The notes beneath the pieces are model-generated. The model worked only from the letters and a program-made list of their open reading frames with translations. It did not search any database and had not been told where the DNA came from. Positions 1 through 10,238 of a stretch of DNA of 64,000 bases are shown one piece after another. The stretch is from Siphonodentalium dalli (taxonomy: Eukaryota; Mollusca; Scaphopoda; Gadilida; Siphonodentaliidae). The stretch lies in NCBI GenBank assembly GCA_032622095.1, contig CP136068.1:9341314-9405313 (forward strand). The letters run 5' to 3'. The position numbers and the translations under genes are program-made. Every line of letters starts with the position of its first letter. Position 1 is the stretch's first letter.

Positions 1-440
1 CTATTTCAATGGCTTCGGGGGTCAAAAATATTTGATTCGAGTCGAGGAAGTCACCCATCAAAGCTCAGATTTGTTAGATATCGATTTTAGAAATCTATTA
101 TTTTTCATTATCGGGAATACTATCTGGCCCAGAACTCAGTCAAAATTGCGTTAAAATTACCACTTGATTTTAGAGTTATTCATCCTTGTCTGTTTGAATA
201 GATTTGGAGTACACATCCAGAGCAGATTACGGCAGTTATCAGTACTCATCTCGAGAACATAACAAATTTGAAAAATCAATATCTAATAACTCTGAGCTTT
301 GTTTGATGGGTTCCTCGACTCGAATCAAATATTTTTTACCCCCAAAGCCAAAGAAATAGTAATATAGGACCCTCTGATTGGATTGTTGTTGTTGGAATCT
401 GTTGAGATGGGGACCCTCTTTACGGGTTGAGTACCTTTAA
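1..440 (-). mobile_element. MITE family A copy 1 (enters from window edge)
   Basis: Bases 1-60 and 300-358 are inverted repeats of each other. The last 75 bases are the reverse complement of the left end of the family A copies at 29758 and 31126 (GAGTACCTTTAA is the inverted start TTAAAGGTACTC). The right end is TTAA at 437-440, exactly where the duplicated block 441-2315 begins. No coding capacity is visible. Family assignment rests only on comparison within the window. Confidence 0.6.
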
Positions 441-716
441 ACATGATAAAGCTGCAGGCTTACACATGTGATGCACGCAACATGGTGTATAAATATTATA
501 ATGAGCCAAACAATATATGACATATATATAACTCATTTAAATTCCCATCATAATCAGTGCAGGATACCCTTTTTTTCCCTAAAATATGTTGCAATAAAAG
601 AGAGAATTCACATAATTGGAAAAAAGAGAGGGAGAAGTCTGAGAGGTGATACTTTTCAAGGAATAAGATGTCTCCCATATCTCCCTGTCGTTGGACCCCG
701 CCTCCACCTAACATGA

Positions 717-2185
717 AATATCAATGTAGCTTCACTGACAGCTTCACTGCATGACGCGTGAAACATACCGATTGCATTGATTTTAGTTTCCTTCACTAAC
801 GTGATACATACTGGTTACATTGATTTCAGTTTTACTATCGCGTGATACATACCGGTTACATTGATTTAGCTTCACTAACGCGTGATACATATACCCGTTA
901 CATTGATTTTAGCTTCACTATATATAGCTTGATACATGCCCGTTATAATGATTTTAGCTTCACTAACGCGTGATACATACCCGTTACATTGATTTTAGCT
1001 TCACTATAGCTTGATACATACCAGTTACATTGATTTAGCTTCACTAACGCGTGATACATACCGGTTATATTGATTTTAGCTTCACTATAGCTTGATACAA
1101 TCATACCCGTTACATTGACTTTAGCTTCACTAACGCGTGATACATACCGGTTACATTGATTTTAGCTTCACTAACGCGTGATACATACCGGTTACATTGA
1201 TGTTAGCTTCACTAACGCGTGATACATACCGGTTACATTGATTTTAGCTCCACTAACACCTGATACATACCGGTTAAATTGATTTTAGCTTCACTAACGC
1301 GTGATACATACCGGTTACATTGATTTTAGCTTCACTAATGCGTGATACATACCCGTTACATTGATTTTAGCTTCACTATAGCTTGATACATATCCGTTAC
1401 ATTGATTTAGCTTCACTATAGCTTGATACATACCCGTTACATTGATTTAGCTTCACTAACGCGTGATACATACCGGTTACATTGATTTAGCTTCACTAAC
1501 GCATGATACATACCGGTTACATTTATTTTAGCTTCACTAACGCATGATACATACCGGTTACATTGATTTTAGCTTCACTAACGCATGATACATACCTGGT
1601 TACATTGATTTTAGCTTCACTAACGCATGATACATACCCGTTACATTGATTTAGCTTCACTAACGCGTGATACATACCGGTTACATTGATTTTAGCTTCA
1701 CTAACGCGTGATACATACCGGTTACATTGATTTTAGCTTCACTAACGCGTGATACATACCGGTTACATTGATTTTAGATTCACTAACGCATGATACATAT
1801 CCGTTACATTGATTTTAGCTTCACTATAGCTTGATACATACCGGTTACGTTGCTTTTAGCTTCACTATAGCTTGATACATACCGGTTACATTGATTTTAG
1901 CTTCACTATAGCTTGATACATACCCGTTACATTGAGTTTAGCTTCACTATAGCTTGATACATACCGGTTACATTGATTTTAGCTTCACTATAGCTTGATA
2001 CATACCCGTTACATTGATTTTAGCTTCACTATAGCTTGATACATACCCGTTACATTGATTTTAGCTTCACTATAGCTTGATACATACCGGTTACATTGAT
2101 TTTAGCTTCACGATAGCTTGATACATACCGGTTACATTGATTTTAGCTTCACTGTAGCTTGATACATACCGGTTACATTGATTTT
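717..2185. repeat. 41-bp minisatellite, array 1 (about 36 units)
   Basis: Units contain TTAGCTTCACT followed by either AACGCGTG or ATAGCTTG, then ATACATACCGGTTACATT. The two unit subtypes form blocks: AACGCG units dominate the left and ATAGC units the right. The array runs directly into the 3' end of the Ig-like exon copy, and each unit repeats the exon-intron boundary sequence of that exon (see 8517-8897). Confidence 0.95.
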
Positions 2186-2315
2186 GATGTGGAAGCTGTG
2201 AGAGTCAGTTGTTCCAGCGTTGTTCCTATCCACCTCGTACACTCCGTTATCATATTCTCCGCTGGACCTGATTCTTAATGTGAAACCGCACTGTGCGGTG
2301 CTGTCCAGAACGGCA
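2170..2315 (-). pseudogene. Partial second copy of the Ig-like exon, truncated by the gap
   Basis: This is the last 146 bases of the exon seen complete at 8517-8897, with the same reading frame and the same candidate donor in the adjoining minisatellite. The remainder would lie in the gap. It is called partial because of the assembly break; I see no internal stop in the visible part. Confidence 0.6.
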
Positions 2316-2415
2316 NNNNNNNNNNNNNNNNNNNNNNNNNNNNNNNNNNNNNNNNNNNNNNNNNNNNNNNNNNNNNNNNNNNNNNNNNNNNNNNNNNNNN
2401 NNNNNNNNNNNNNNN
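2316..2415. other. Assembly gap of exactly 100 N
   Basis: Exactly 100 undetermined bases, the usual placeholder for a gap of unknown size. The left contig ends inside the Ig-like exon; the right contig starts inside a palindromic family D element. Order and distance across this point are not reliable. Confidence 0.98.
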
Positions 2416-2751
2416 AGGTCGCCTCGCATATATAAGAGAATGCATTGGCTTAACACATTAAATATTATAAAATTGTTGAAGAATGTAAGAAAAAATGGTA
2501 AAAAGTGTTAAAAAAAAGATTTTTTATAGGCCAATGCATTCTCTTATATATGCGAGGCGACCTATGGTCGACTCGCATATATAAGAGAATGCATTGGCAA
2601 AGGGCATAACTGTAACTATCACAATGTGGTCAAGGAGCCGATTCCAATGATATCCATATTTGTATGGTTCTATTGAGACAGACCGAAGATATTTTAGGCT
2701 GTTGAAGCTATATTTGGCCGGTTTTGGCCGGTTTGTTGGGTAAAGGGTTAA
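2416..2751 (-). mobile_element. Hairpin-cassette MITE family D, copy 1 (end lost in gap)
   Basis: It contains the right part of one 69-bp hairpin, an A/T-rich spacer, a complete second hairpin (about 2531-2599), and the long arm ending TGTTGGGTAAAGGGTTAA. The orientation is the reverse of the copy at 20542. The terminal TTAA (2748-2751) is shared with the next element. Confidence 0.85.
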
Positions 2752-3117
2752 AGGGGTACTACAGTAAATACACTACATCCGGCCAGTGATGGGACCATCC
2801 ATCTCCTTTATTCTCCACAGAATATATGCAACACATGAATGAATTTGAGCCATGGATTAGTGCAAAATACACTAGTTTTTTCTGTCTACCAACAATGCAA
2901 ACAGCATGGTAATTATAATGAAAATGAATTTATGACTCCAGTCATAAAATCATTTTCATTATAAATTACCATGTTGTTTGCCTCATTCGTAGAGCACACG
3001 AATGTATTTTGCACTATTCCATGGCTCAAATTCATTCATTTGTTGCATATATTCTGTTGAGTGTAAAAGGAGATGGACCCATAACTGGCCGGATCTAGTG
3101 TACAGTCCCCCCTTTAA
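2748..3117. mobile_element. Foldback MITE family H, copy 1
   Basis: It starts TTAAAGGGGTACT and ends CCCCCTTTAA. The arms are imperfect inverted repeats meeting at about 2938 (GACTCCAGTCATAAA centre). Related copies lie at 30325-30655 and 35298-35939. No ORF. The TTAA at 2748 is shared with the adjacent family D element. Confidence 0.8.
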
Positions 3118-3440
3118 ATAAAGTTCTCCGCATATGGCTTACAAGTGAAGACACGTTGAATATGAACAATGAACTTTGCATTCCTAAAGCAACGATCAGC
3201 AGTAACTGTTCACAAATGAGCGCACTATAACAAAGATGGCAAATGAAGCGAATGGTGAATGCCATTGGTTTTATTTGTATACAAAGATACAGACAAATCG
3301 ATGAAGTGTTTCGCCCAACGCACGGTTACGTGCATATATCATTGTCGATGCTTATTAGGACAAGTTTTGTATACACATTAAAGTGGAGAACATTAAAGTG
3401 ACAATTGTAGTTTTATAATTACAATGCATTGGTGTTGGGT
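3118..3440. other. Unannotated AT-rich stretch
   Basis: I see no convincing exon, repeat or RNA gene here. Confidence 0.4.
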
Positions 3441-3660
3441 TTAATTCAAGTGATGTGAAACACTCTGGTAGGATTATCAAATAGAAATGGAGATAGTCTT
3501 TCTCAAAGTAGTTAATTTTACGAATATTAATCCTAATTTACAACACATACCGTCATTTTGATATCTATATATTAAATGCAATGAGTCTCGATGTAGAAAT
3601 CATTTGCGTTATATATGTTATATATCGCCGATAGATGCGTCCCTTAATTCTCTATAAAAG
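3441..3660 (+). mobile_element. MITE family B, copy 1 (3' part missing)
   Basis: The text GTGATGTGAAACACTC...GGTAGG...ATAGAAATGGAGA follows the family B pattern up to the ATAGATGCGTCCC motif near 3633, then diverges. Full copies are about 370-400 bp (for example 53253-53628). Confidence 0.7.
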
Positions 3661-4526
3661 CCTGTATTTTATCACCAGAAAGCATGATTTGGAACAGTAA
3701 ACACGGAAATGAAAAAAAAAACTCAATGCGGAAGGGAAACACCTGCTAAATCCACCAATGTTGCGTGCTCATCACAATTTCACCGATTCATTTCGCAGCA
3801 GTTAATTCGTGACTTGAGTCCCGATAAAAAAAAAAGTCATACTTGGGAGTCCAATATATGACATTCGGGAATCCAATATGACTTTTTCCCGGATTATCGC
3901 GTGGCGGCTTTTGCCCAACCAGATATAGTGTTAGTTAAGGGATGGATAATAACAAAGGTTTTACAACTCGACGTCTCGTCAATGAAGATTTATGATTTAT
4001 AAATAATAAAAATTAAAACAATTTCTAGCTATTTTTCCATGATATTATTAGTGGCAATAGTTTAAAAACTTTTATGATTTTTTCAAATTTACCCACCGTG
4101 AGTGCCTTATGCCCCTTTAATAGGATGACACACTCATTTACCGTACATGCGAACAGAATAATAAGTAAAGCTATATAGACGACCACACGATGTATACGAC
4201 CGCCTGGGGCATTTGCTAAATAACAGCCAATTTTGGATGATATTGCGTATACTGATTAATATAATGACGGATCACCATCATAATTGTGCATCGCGGCATG
4301 TGTGTGAGAAAACAAAATAAATGTTTTATCTCATCTTTAAAAAAAAAATTTATCATCTCGTCTTCAAAGGCGCAGTAACCGATTATCATCAAATATCGAT
4401 AAGGATCAAGCGCTTTGTTCCCCGGAGAATTAATGTGACCCATCATCCACACACCAGGAATTCCCATACAATGAATGCATGGGTCATTATATGTCATGAA
4501 GGGTGCACATACATATATACGGCTGC
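3661..4526. other. Unannotated stretch with a short inverted repeat
   Basis: Only a small imperfect hairpin at about 3819-3898 stands out (CCCGATAAAAA...AGTCATACTTGGG paired with CCAATATGACTTTTTCCCGG). An open frame on the minus strand across 4216-4593 has no recognisable domain and runs into a transposon end. Confidence 0.4.
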
Positions 4527-4958
4527 TTAAAGGTACATCATTCGATTTGATGGTCCCCGTATCATCAGATCCCAACAATAACAACAACAACAATTAACAG
4601 CAACAACATTTCTCCAAAATCCGCTAAGGTTATCAGAATCGATTAATTACAAAAAAAAAATAATGCTATAACCATGCACTATATATATGAACTATATAGT
4701 ATACATATTTCCAAAACATGTTATTTATCAACATTTTGTTCAACGCAATTTGGTATTGAGAGTATACTTGTAGGCTCGTCGAATATTTGCTAGCCCACCA
4801 AATATTCCAGGCGGTGAAAAATAACATATTTCAAAAATCGATATTAAATAACTCTGAACTTTGATGGGTGAGTTCCTCGACTCGAATTAAATATTTTTTA
4901 CACACAAAGGCAAAGAAATAGTAATTTAGGAGCGTTAATTCGGATTATGTATCTTTAA
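4527..4958 (+). mobile_element. MITE family A, copy 2
   Basis: Bounded by TTAAAGGTAC at the left and ATCTTTAA at the right. The left part matches the copies at 29758 and 31126 (AACAACAACA...ATTTCTCCAAAAT...ATCAGAATCGATTAATT); the right part carries CTCGACTCGAATTAAATATT and CAAAGAAATAGTAATTTAGG. No coding capacity. Confidence 0.8.
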
Positions 4959-5807
4959 TTAAGTGGTCCTGATAATTGCTATGACGCTGGTGGGTTCTGT
5001 TGAATTATACTATGATGCTGGTAGGGCAAAATGATGCTGTTAAGAAAACAAGTATATATAATCCTATATATAGAGCTAGGGCGACTTTGGAGATATCTTC
5101 TGCCTTAATAGTGCCACTTCATGGCGTCTCCCTATGTTGTGGCTTATGGAGAAGTGACTTCTCTCTCTCATATACCACTATGAAAATGACAAAATATTAT
5201 GAACTGAAAGTGCATTTACTGAAAGAATTCGGAAGTAAAGGAAAGCATTCGACTTTGGTCGATATTATAAGACAGAAACATTCACACTATATAACTATAG
5301 TGGTTATAGGTTAAATAACTGTCAGAACGAATTCAACTTTTGTGCATAAAGTTTTCAACGTTCAGACATGAAACTTCCAACTGTTGAACATTTTGGCCCA
5401 AGTCGCGGGGGGGGGGGGGGGGGGGGGGGGGTGCACCGTACTGCACGCCCCTGCCACCTACATTCAAATTAGTTGATCAAGGCGCCGTTACATCACAAGG
5501 AAACGCGGACATTTCACGCACATTTGTGTGAAGTAATGAAGGGTACATCGCCTTTGCAATGGTTGAAAGGTTCTGGACATATAGCGACGACGAAGGCGGG
5601 GTGGTCTGCGGGGGTATATATCTCACGCCATCCTGCATGCATGGCGGAGAAAAGGGACATTGAATTGTTTTTTTTCCATAGTCAACAGTTAAGTTGCAAC
5701 AATGCCTTAAAATATATACAAGTATAAATATTTACATAACAGATGCTATAATATTTACATAACAGATGCTATAATATATATAATACGAAACAAATTACAT
5801 TTACTAA
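4959..5807. other. Unannotated stretch, partly a low-copy repeat
   Basis: Around 4965-5045 the sequence resembles 30985-31055 (TTAAGTGGTC...ATGATGCTGGT...TGATGCTGTTA), so part of it is dispersed repeat. Includes a 25-G run at 5407-5431. No supported gene. Confidence 0.5.
5407..5431 (+). repeat. Run of 25 consecutive G
   Basis: Homopolymer G tract preceded by AGTCGC. Such a tract can form stacked G-quadruplexes, and its length in an assembly is unreliable. Shorter G runs occur near 29507, 32763, 41282 and 45064. Confidence 0.9.
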
Positions 5808-6174
5808 ATGTGAAACACTCCAGCAAGGGTGATCGAATGGAATTAGAGAATAATCTTGTTCAAAGTAGTAATTGTTTACAGATTTATATTCAAATTGACA
5901 ACACACACCTTCATTCTTATATTAATTAAATGCAGTGACTCGATGGCGAAATCACTTTCGTTAGTTTATCGTAGATAGATGAGTCCCGAATCGAGTAGTA
6001 TAAATATTTACAATTGAGCATAGTTCAGACGATGTTTGCAATGGAGTGATATGGTCGTTTTGCTTCAGATTTTCGGCGATGTTAGTAAAATGTTACATTC
6101 CTCCAGTTGGCATAGTGCCTGGGTACTAACTTATCAGTTTTAAGAACCCGAACAAGTACATAATATGTCTTTAA
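5808..6174 (+). mobile_element. MITE family B, copy 2
   Basis: Begins AAATGTGAAACACTCC and ends AAGTACATAATATGTCTTTAA. Internal landmarks shared with the other copies: ACAACACAC, ATGCAGTGACTCGATGG, CATTCCTCCAGTTGGCATAG. Divergence is spread evenly and there is no ORF. Confidence 0.85.
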
Positions 6175-6770
6175 AGTAAACTGCATTGTATTGTAACTTA
6201 CATATAGGGTCCTGCGAATATTCGATATTCGATTCGAGATTCGATTCGAAAGTCAAATTCGATTCGAATTCGATTCGAAATTGCCAACTCGAAATTTCGA
6301 ATATACACTGATGGAAAAGTAGGCTGTTTACGGACAGGTATACACACGTCGATCTTAGCTGTTTTGTGCCATTTAATTACAGAAAATGATGTATATATGT
6401 ACCTTATAATTCTCATTGTACATCGCGATTATATATATTAAATATAAGTATAGACAGCAATTAGCCACTATATGACAACTAAATACGTCTGATTTCTATC
6501 TTTGAACATGGTAGCCAAAAGCTCGGAGATCGCCGATGGACCGACGACGCGCGTAAATTATAACAGCTATAAGACTGATCAACCGCTAGCGTTATCCGCG
6601 GTCTATCCGTCTCAGATTCCGCGTTATGTAATATATAGCTCAGAATTTAAACAACACGTGTTCCCGGCATCGAAAACTGCATTTTGGCGGTGTTTTCTTT
6701 TGAAGTTCACTTTTAATTTGGGAGCGTTCTTTGACACGTGACAAAACGTCATCCGTTATTCATGTTTATT
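6175..6770. other. Unannotated stretch with a TTCGAA-rich low-complexity patch
   Basis: At 6208-6300 the words ATTCGA and TTCGAAT repeat irregularly on both strands, a kind of low-complexity patch often found in hAT-type non-autonomous elements. The rest shows no supported feature. It ends at TTAA (6771-6774), the equivalent of the family A insertion point at 437-440. Confidence 0.45.
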
Positions 6771-6774
6771 TTAA

Positions 6775-8662
6775 ACATGATAAAGCTGCAGGCTTACACA
6801 TGTGATGCACGCAACATGGTTTATAAATATTATAATGAGCCAAACAATATATGACATATATATAACTCATTTAAATTCCCATCATAATCAGTGCAGGATA
6901 CCCTTTTTTTTCCCTAAAATATGTTGCAATAAAAGAGAGAATTCACTTTTTCCTATACATAATTGGAAAAAAGAGAGGGAGAAGTCTGAGAGGTGATACT
7001 TTTCAAGGAATAAGATGTCTCCCATATCTCCCTGTCGTTGGACCCCGCCTCCACCTAACATGAAATATCAATGTAGCTTCACTGACAGCTTCACTGCATG
7101 ACGCGTGAAACATACCGATTGCATTGATTTTAGCTTCCTTCACTAACGTGATACATACTGGTTACATTGATTTCAGTTTTACTATCGCGTGATACATACC
7201 GGTTACATTGATTTAGCTTCACTAACGCGTGATAAATATACCCGTTACATTGATTTTAGCTTCACTATATATAGCTTGATACATGCCCGTTATAATGATT
7301 TTAGCTTCACTAACGCGTGATACATACCCGTTACATTGATTTTAGCTTCACTATAGCTTGATACATACCAGTTACATTGATTTAGCTTCACTAACGCGTG
7401 ATACATACCGGTTATATTGATTTTAGCTTCACTATAGCTTGATACAATCATACCCGTTACATTGACTTTAGCTTCACTAACGCGTGATACATACCGGTTA
7501 CATTGATTTTAGCTTCACTAACGCGTGATACATACCGGTTACATTGATGTTAGCTTCACTAACGCGTGATACATACCGGTTACATTGATTTTAGCTTCAC
7601 TAACACCTGATACATACCGGTTAAATTGATTTTAGCTTCACTAACGCGTGATACATACCGGTTACATTGATTTTAGCTTCACTAATGCGTGATACATACC
7701 CGTTACATTGATTTTAGCTTCACTATAGCTTGATACATATCCGTTACATTGATTTAGCTTCACTATAGCTTGATACATACCCGTTACATTGATTTAGCTT
7801 CACTAACGCGTGATACATACCGGTTACATTGATTTAGCCTCACTAACGCATGATACATACCGGTTACATTTATTTTAGCTTCACTAACGCATGATACATA
7901 CCGGTTACATTGATGTTAGCTTCACTAACGCATGATACATACCTGGTTACATTGATTTTAGCTTCACTAACGCATGATACATACCCGTTACATTGATTTA
8001 GCTTCACTAACGCGTGATACATACCGGTTACATTGATTTTAGCTTCACTAACGCGTGATACATACCGGTTACATTGATTTTAGCTTCACTAACGCGTGAT
8101 ACATACCGGTTACATTGATTTTAGCTTCACTAACGCATGATACATATCCGTTACATTGATTTTAGCTTCACTATAGCTTGATACATACCGGTTACATTGC
8201 TTTTAGCTTCACTATAGCTTGATACATACCGGTTACATTGATTTTAGCTTCACTATAGCTTGATACATACCCGTTACATTGAGTTTAGCTTCACTATAGC
8301 TTGATACATACCGGTTACATTGATTTTAGCTTCACTATAGCTTGATACATACCCGTTACATTGATTTTAGCTTCACTATAGCTTGATACATACCCGTTAC
8401 ATTGATTTTAGCTTCACTATAGCTTGATACATACCGGTTACATTGATTTTAGCTTCACGATAGCTTGATACATACCGGTTACATTGATTTTAGCTTCACT
8501 GTAGCTTGATACATACCGGTTACATTGATTTTGATGTGGAAGCTGTGAGAGTCAGTTGTTCCAGCGTTGTTCCTATCCACCTCGTACACTCCGTTATCAT
8601 ATTCTCCGCTGGACCTGATTCTTAATGTGAAACCGCACTGTGCGGTGCTGTCCAGAACGGCA
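6775..8662. repeat. Second copy of the duplicated block (intact side)
   Basis: Matches 441-2315, but here the sequence continues through the whole Ig-like exon. The left boundary lies at a TTAA that carries a family A element in the first copy and none here. See the entry for 441-2315. Confidence 0.9.
7068..8533. repeat. 41-bp minisatellite, array 2 (about 36 units)
   Basis: Same unit types and nearly the same unit order as array 1. On the minus strand each unit reads AAAATCAATGTAACC then GGTATGTATCAAGC, which is the last coding stretch and splice donor of the neighbouring Ig-like exon. Every unit therefore carries a candidate GTATGT donor. Confidence 0.95.
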
Positions 8663-8897
8663 ATCCTACCCAACCACACACCCTCACCGGAACCGCCGTA
8701 CGCAGTTCCGTTATTCCACAGAGTAGCCACTCGAACCATTGAAAACTCTCGCCTCGTTATGGTAACGTTACACGGAGTAGATGAGCTGCCGAAGTTGAGC
8801 GGCAAAATGACGTCATCGCCAGAATTTGCTGTGTATTCGCTTATGTTAGCTGTTTTTGGCTGTAATGGGACGGGGTCTGTTATGAATTGAGACCAAC
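8517..8897 (-). CDS. Immunoglobulin-like domain exon (internal, phase 1-1)
   Basis: One exon of a larger gene whose other exons I cannot identify here. Reading minus, a pyrimidine-rich acceptor TTTTTTTCAG precedes 8897 and a donor G|GTATGT follows 8517, giving 381 bases with phase 1 at both ends, the usual layout of exons that encode one Ig domain. The protein has Ig V/I-like features: a GDDVILPLNF strand, a WNNGT glycosylation-type motif, CGFTLRI, and a YDNGVYEV strand in the place of the usual DxGxYxC. Two cysteines are present (in TPCNV and AQCGF), but the strand F position holds Val, so the disulfide is atypical. The product is probably extracellular or a surface receptor (inference). The donor lies inside the first unit of the 41-bp minisatellite. 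No ligand or function can be assigned. Confidence 0.7.
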
Positions 8898-10238
8898 CTG
8901 AAAAAAATATACGTGATAGAGAGAAAACTAATCTGTGAGTTATGGATGAAAGACACAGTATCCAACAATATATATATATGTATCTCACATCACATTTCAT
9001 AAGACATTCTCTCAGATCCAACTCTATTTATTTATTTATGAAAACGACGGCCATGTTGGATGCCCTCATAGAGTTGTTGTATACACGGCCTCGGATTCCG
9101 TGTTACATTGCATTACAGTTGAGGGACATACTCGTAGATTTATCCGCTTATCTGGTTGTCATTTCAATGAACCCAAAACACAGTTCATTGTTCTCCCTCT
9201 CATTATTTCTCTGGCTTATCCAACAACAACAACATCTACCGATCCGAAGTACCGTAGACTTACTTTGATCCCGGGAACAATATGGGCGGGCCCAATGTGA
9301 CCGTGTCCTTGACATTGACCTCGATCATATATGCCCATATAGGCATGTTTCTGGACCGATCGAGGAATAATTTGTCCAGCCGCTGTATATTGTGCCCAGA
9401 CGGAGTTCTGGAGTAGAATTCCATATAAACGTATTCAAAATTCCATATATGGAATGCTACTTCAGAACTTTGACCTGTAGCACTGGATGCGCGGAATGGG
9501 GGCTGGATGGATCCAATATGGCAGCGACTCAGTTATCTCGCTTATTGTCATAATGCATAGTTATATACTGTTCCGCTCTGGACAATCGATCAGATAAAGC
9601 AGAGACTGTCGACAACTGTGGTTCGAGGGGTCAGTTTACTAGGTTTTCAGATGTTTGCAGTTTTGGACCAGAAACCAGTCTATTCAACACTATACATTGA
9701 GAGCGCGCAAATAACAGACACAAGAGTCGCAGAAACAATGACAGACGACAGCTAGATAGCAATTTTCATTCACTAAGCAATTATATCAACATCGAGACGA
9801 AAGAATATATGTTATTAAATTGTACTTTTATTTCCATGAATGAGAAACTTAGACAGTAATGTTGTTGCCGAAGTTCACGAATTAGACTAGTCCTTGTCCC
9901 AATCGAGCCAGCCGTCTGATTCGTGGTAATCTGACAATATCTACCAAAGGGCATGCACCAGTCATATACTTCTTTGTCTTATCGAGCCATCAAGGGAGAT
10001 CAATCCTGCATGGAGTTTGGTCATCTGATCCATTCTGCACATGGCATCGGTGTTGTCATTCATATAATTACCGCACGGACGGGCAGTCGTGCAGTAGAAC
10101 TATAAAGTTATCAGCCCAGAAACGAAATATGAACGAATGCACAGCCCAAAATCATAAATCTCGCTTATAAAAGTTACCACCACGCCCAAAATGTGTTTTG
10201 ATGCACGGAAACTGGCACCGACAGAAAAAAGTTGCTTG
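8898..10238. other. Unannotated stretch; one 22-bp-arm hairpin
   Basis: An imperfect hairpin lies at about 9403-9470 (arms GTTCTGGAGTAGAATTCC and GGAATGCTACTTCAGAAC). No further Ig-gene exon is convincing: open frames at 8942-9300 have no splice-consistent domain. Otherwise nothing identified. Confidence 0.45.

Larger units (their letters stand above)
441..2315. repeat. Near-identical copy of 6775-8662, cut by the assembly gap
   Basis: From ACATGATAAAGCTGCAGG onward this block matches 6775-8662 almost base for base, including the order of variant minisatellite units, with scattered substitutions and a 13-bp indel near 612. It ends at the run of Ns inside the Ig-like exon. It may be a recent segmental duplication, or two haplotypes joined in one scaffold. 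Confidence 0.9.

Noticed and set aside
4216-4593. 125-codon minus-strand frame
   Set aside because: Low-complexity start, no domain, and its beginning lies in a family A transposon end.
5000-5314. 104-codon plus-strand frame
   Set aside because: Overlaps a low-copy repeat also present near 31.0 kb, where the frame is not kept.
8567-8890. 107-codon plus-strand frame over the Ig exon
   Set aside because: It is the antisense shadow of the minus-strand exon, which has splice sites and fold-like sequence.
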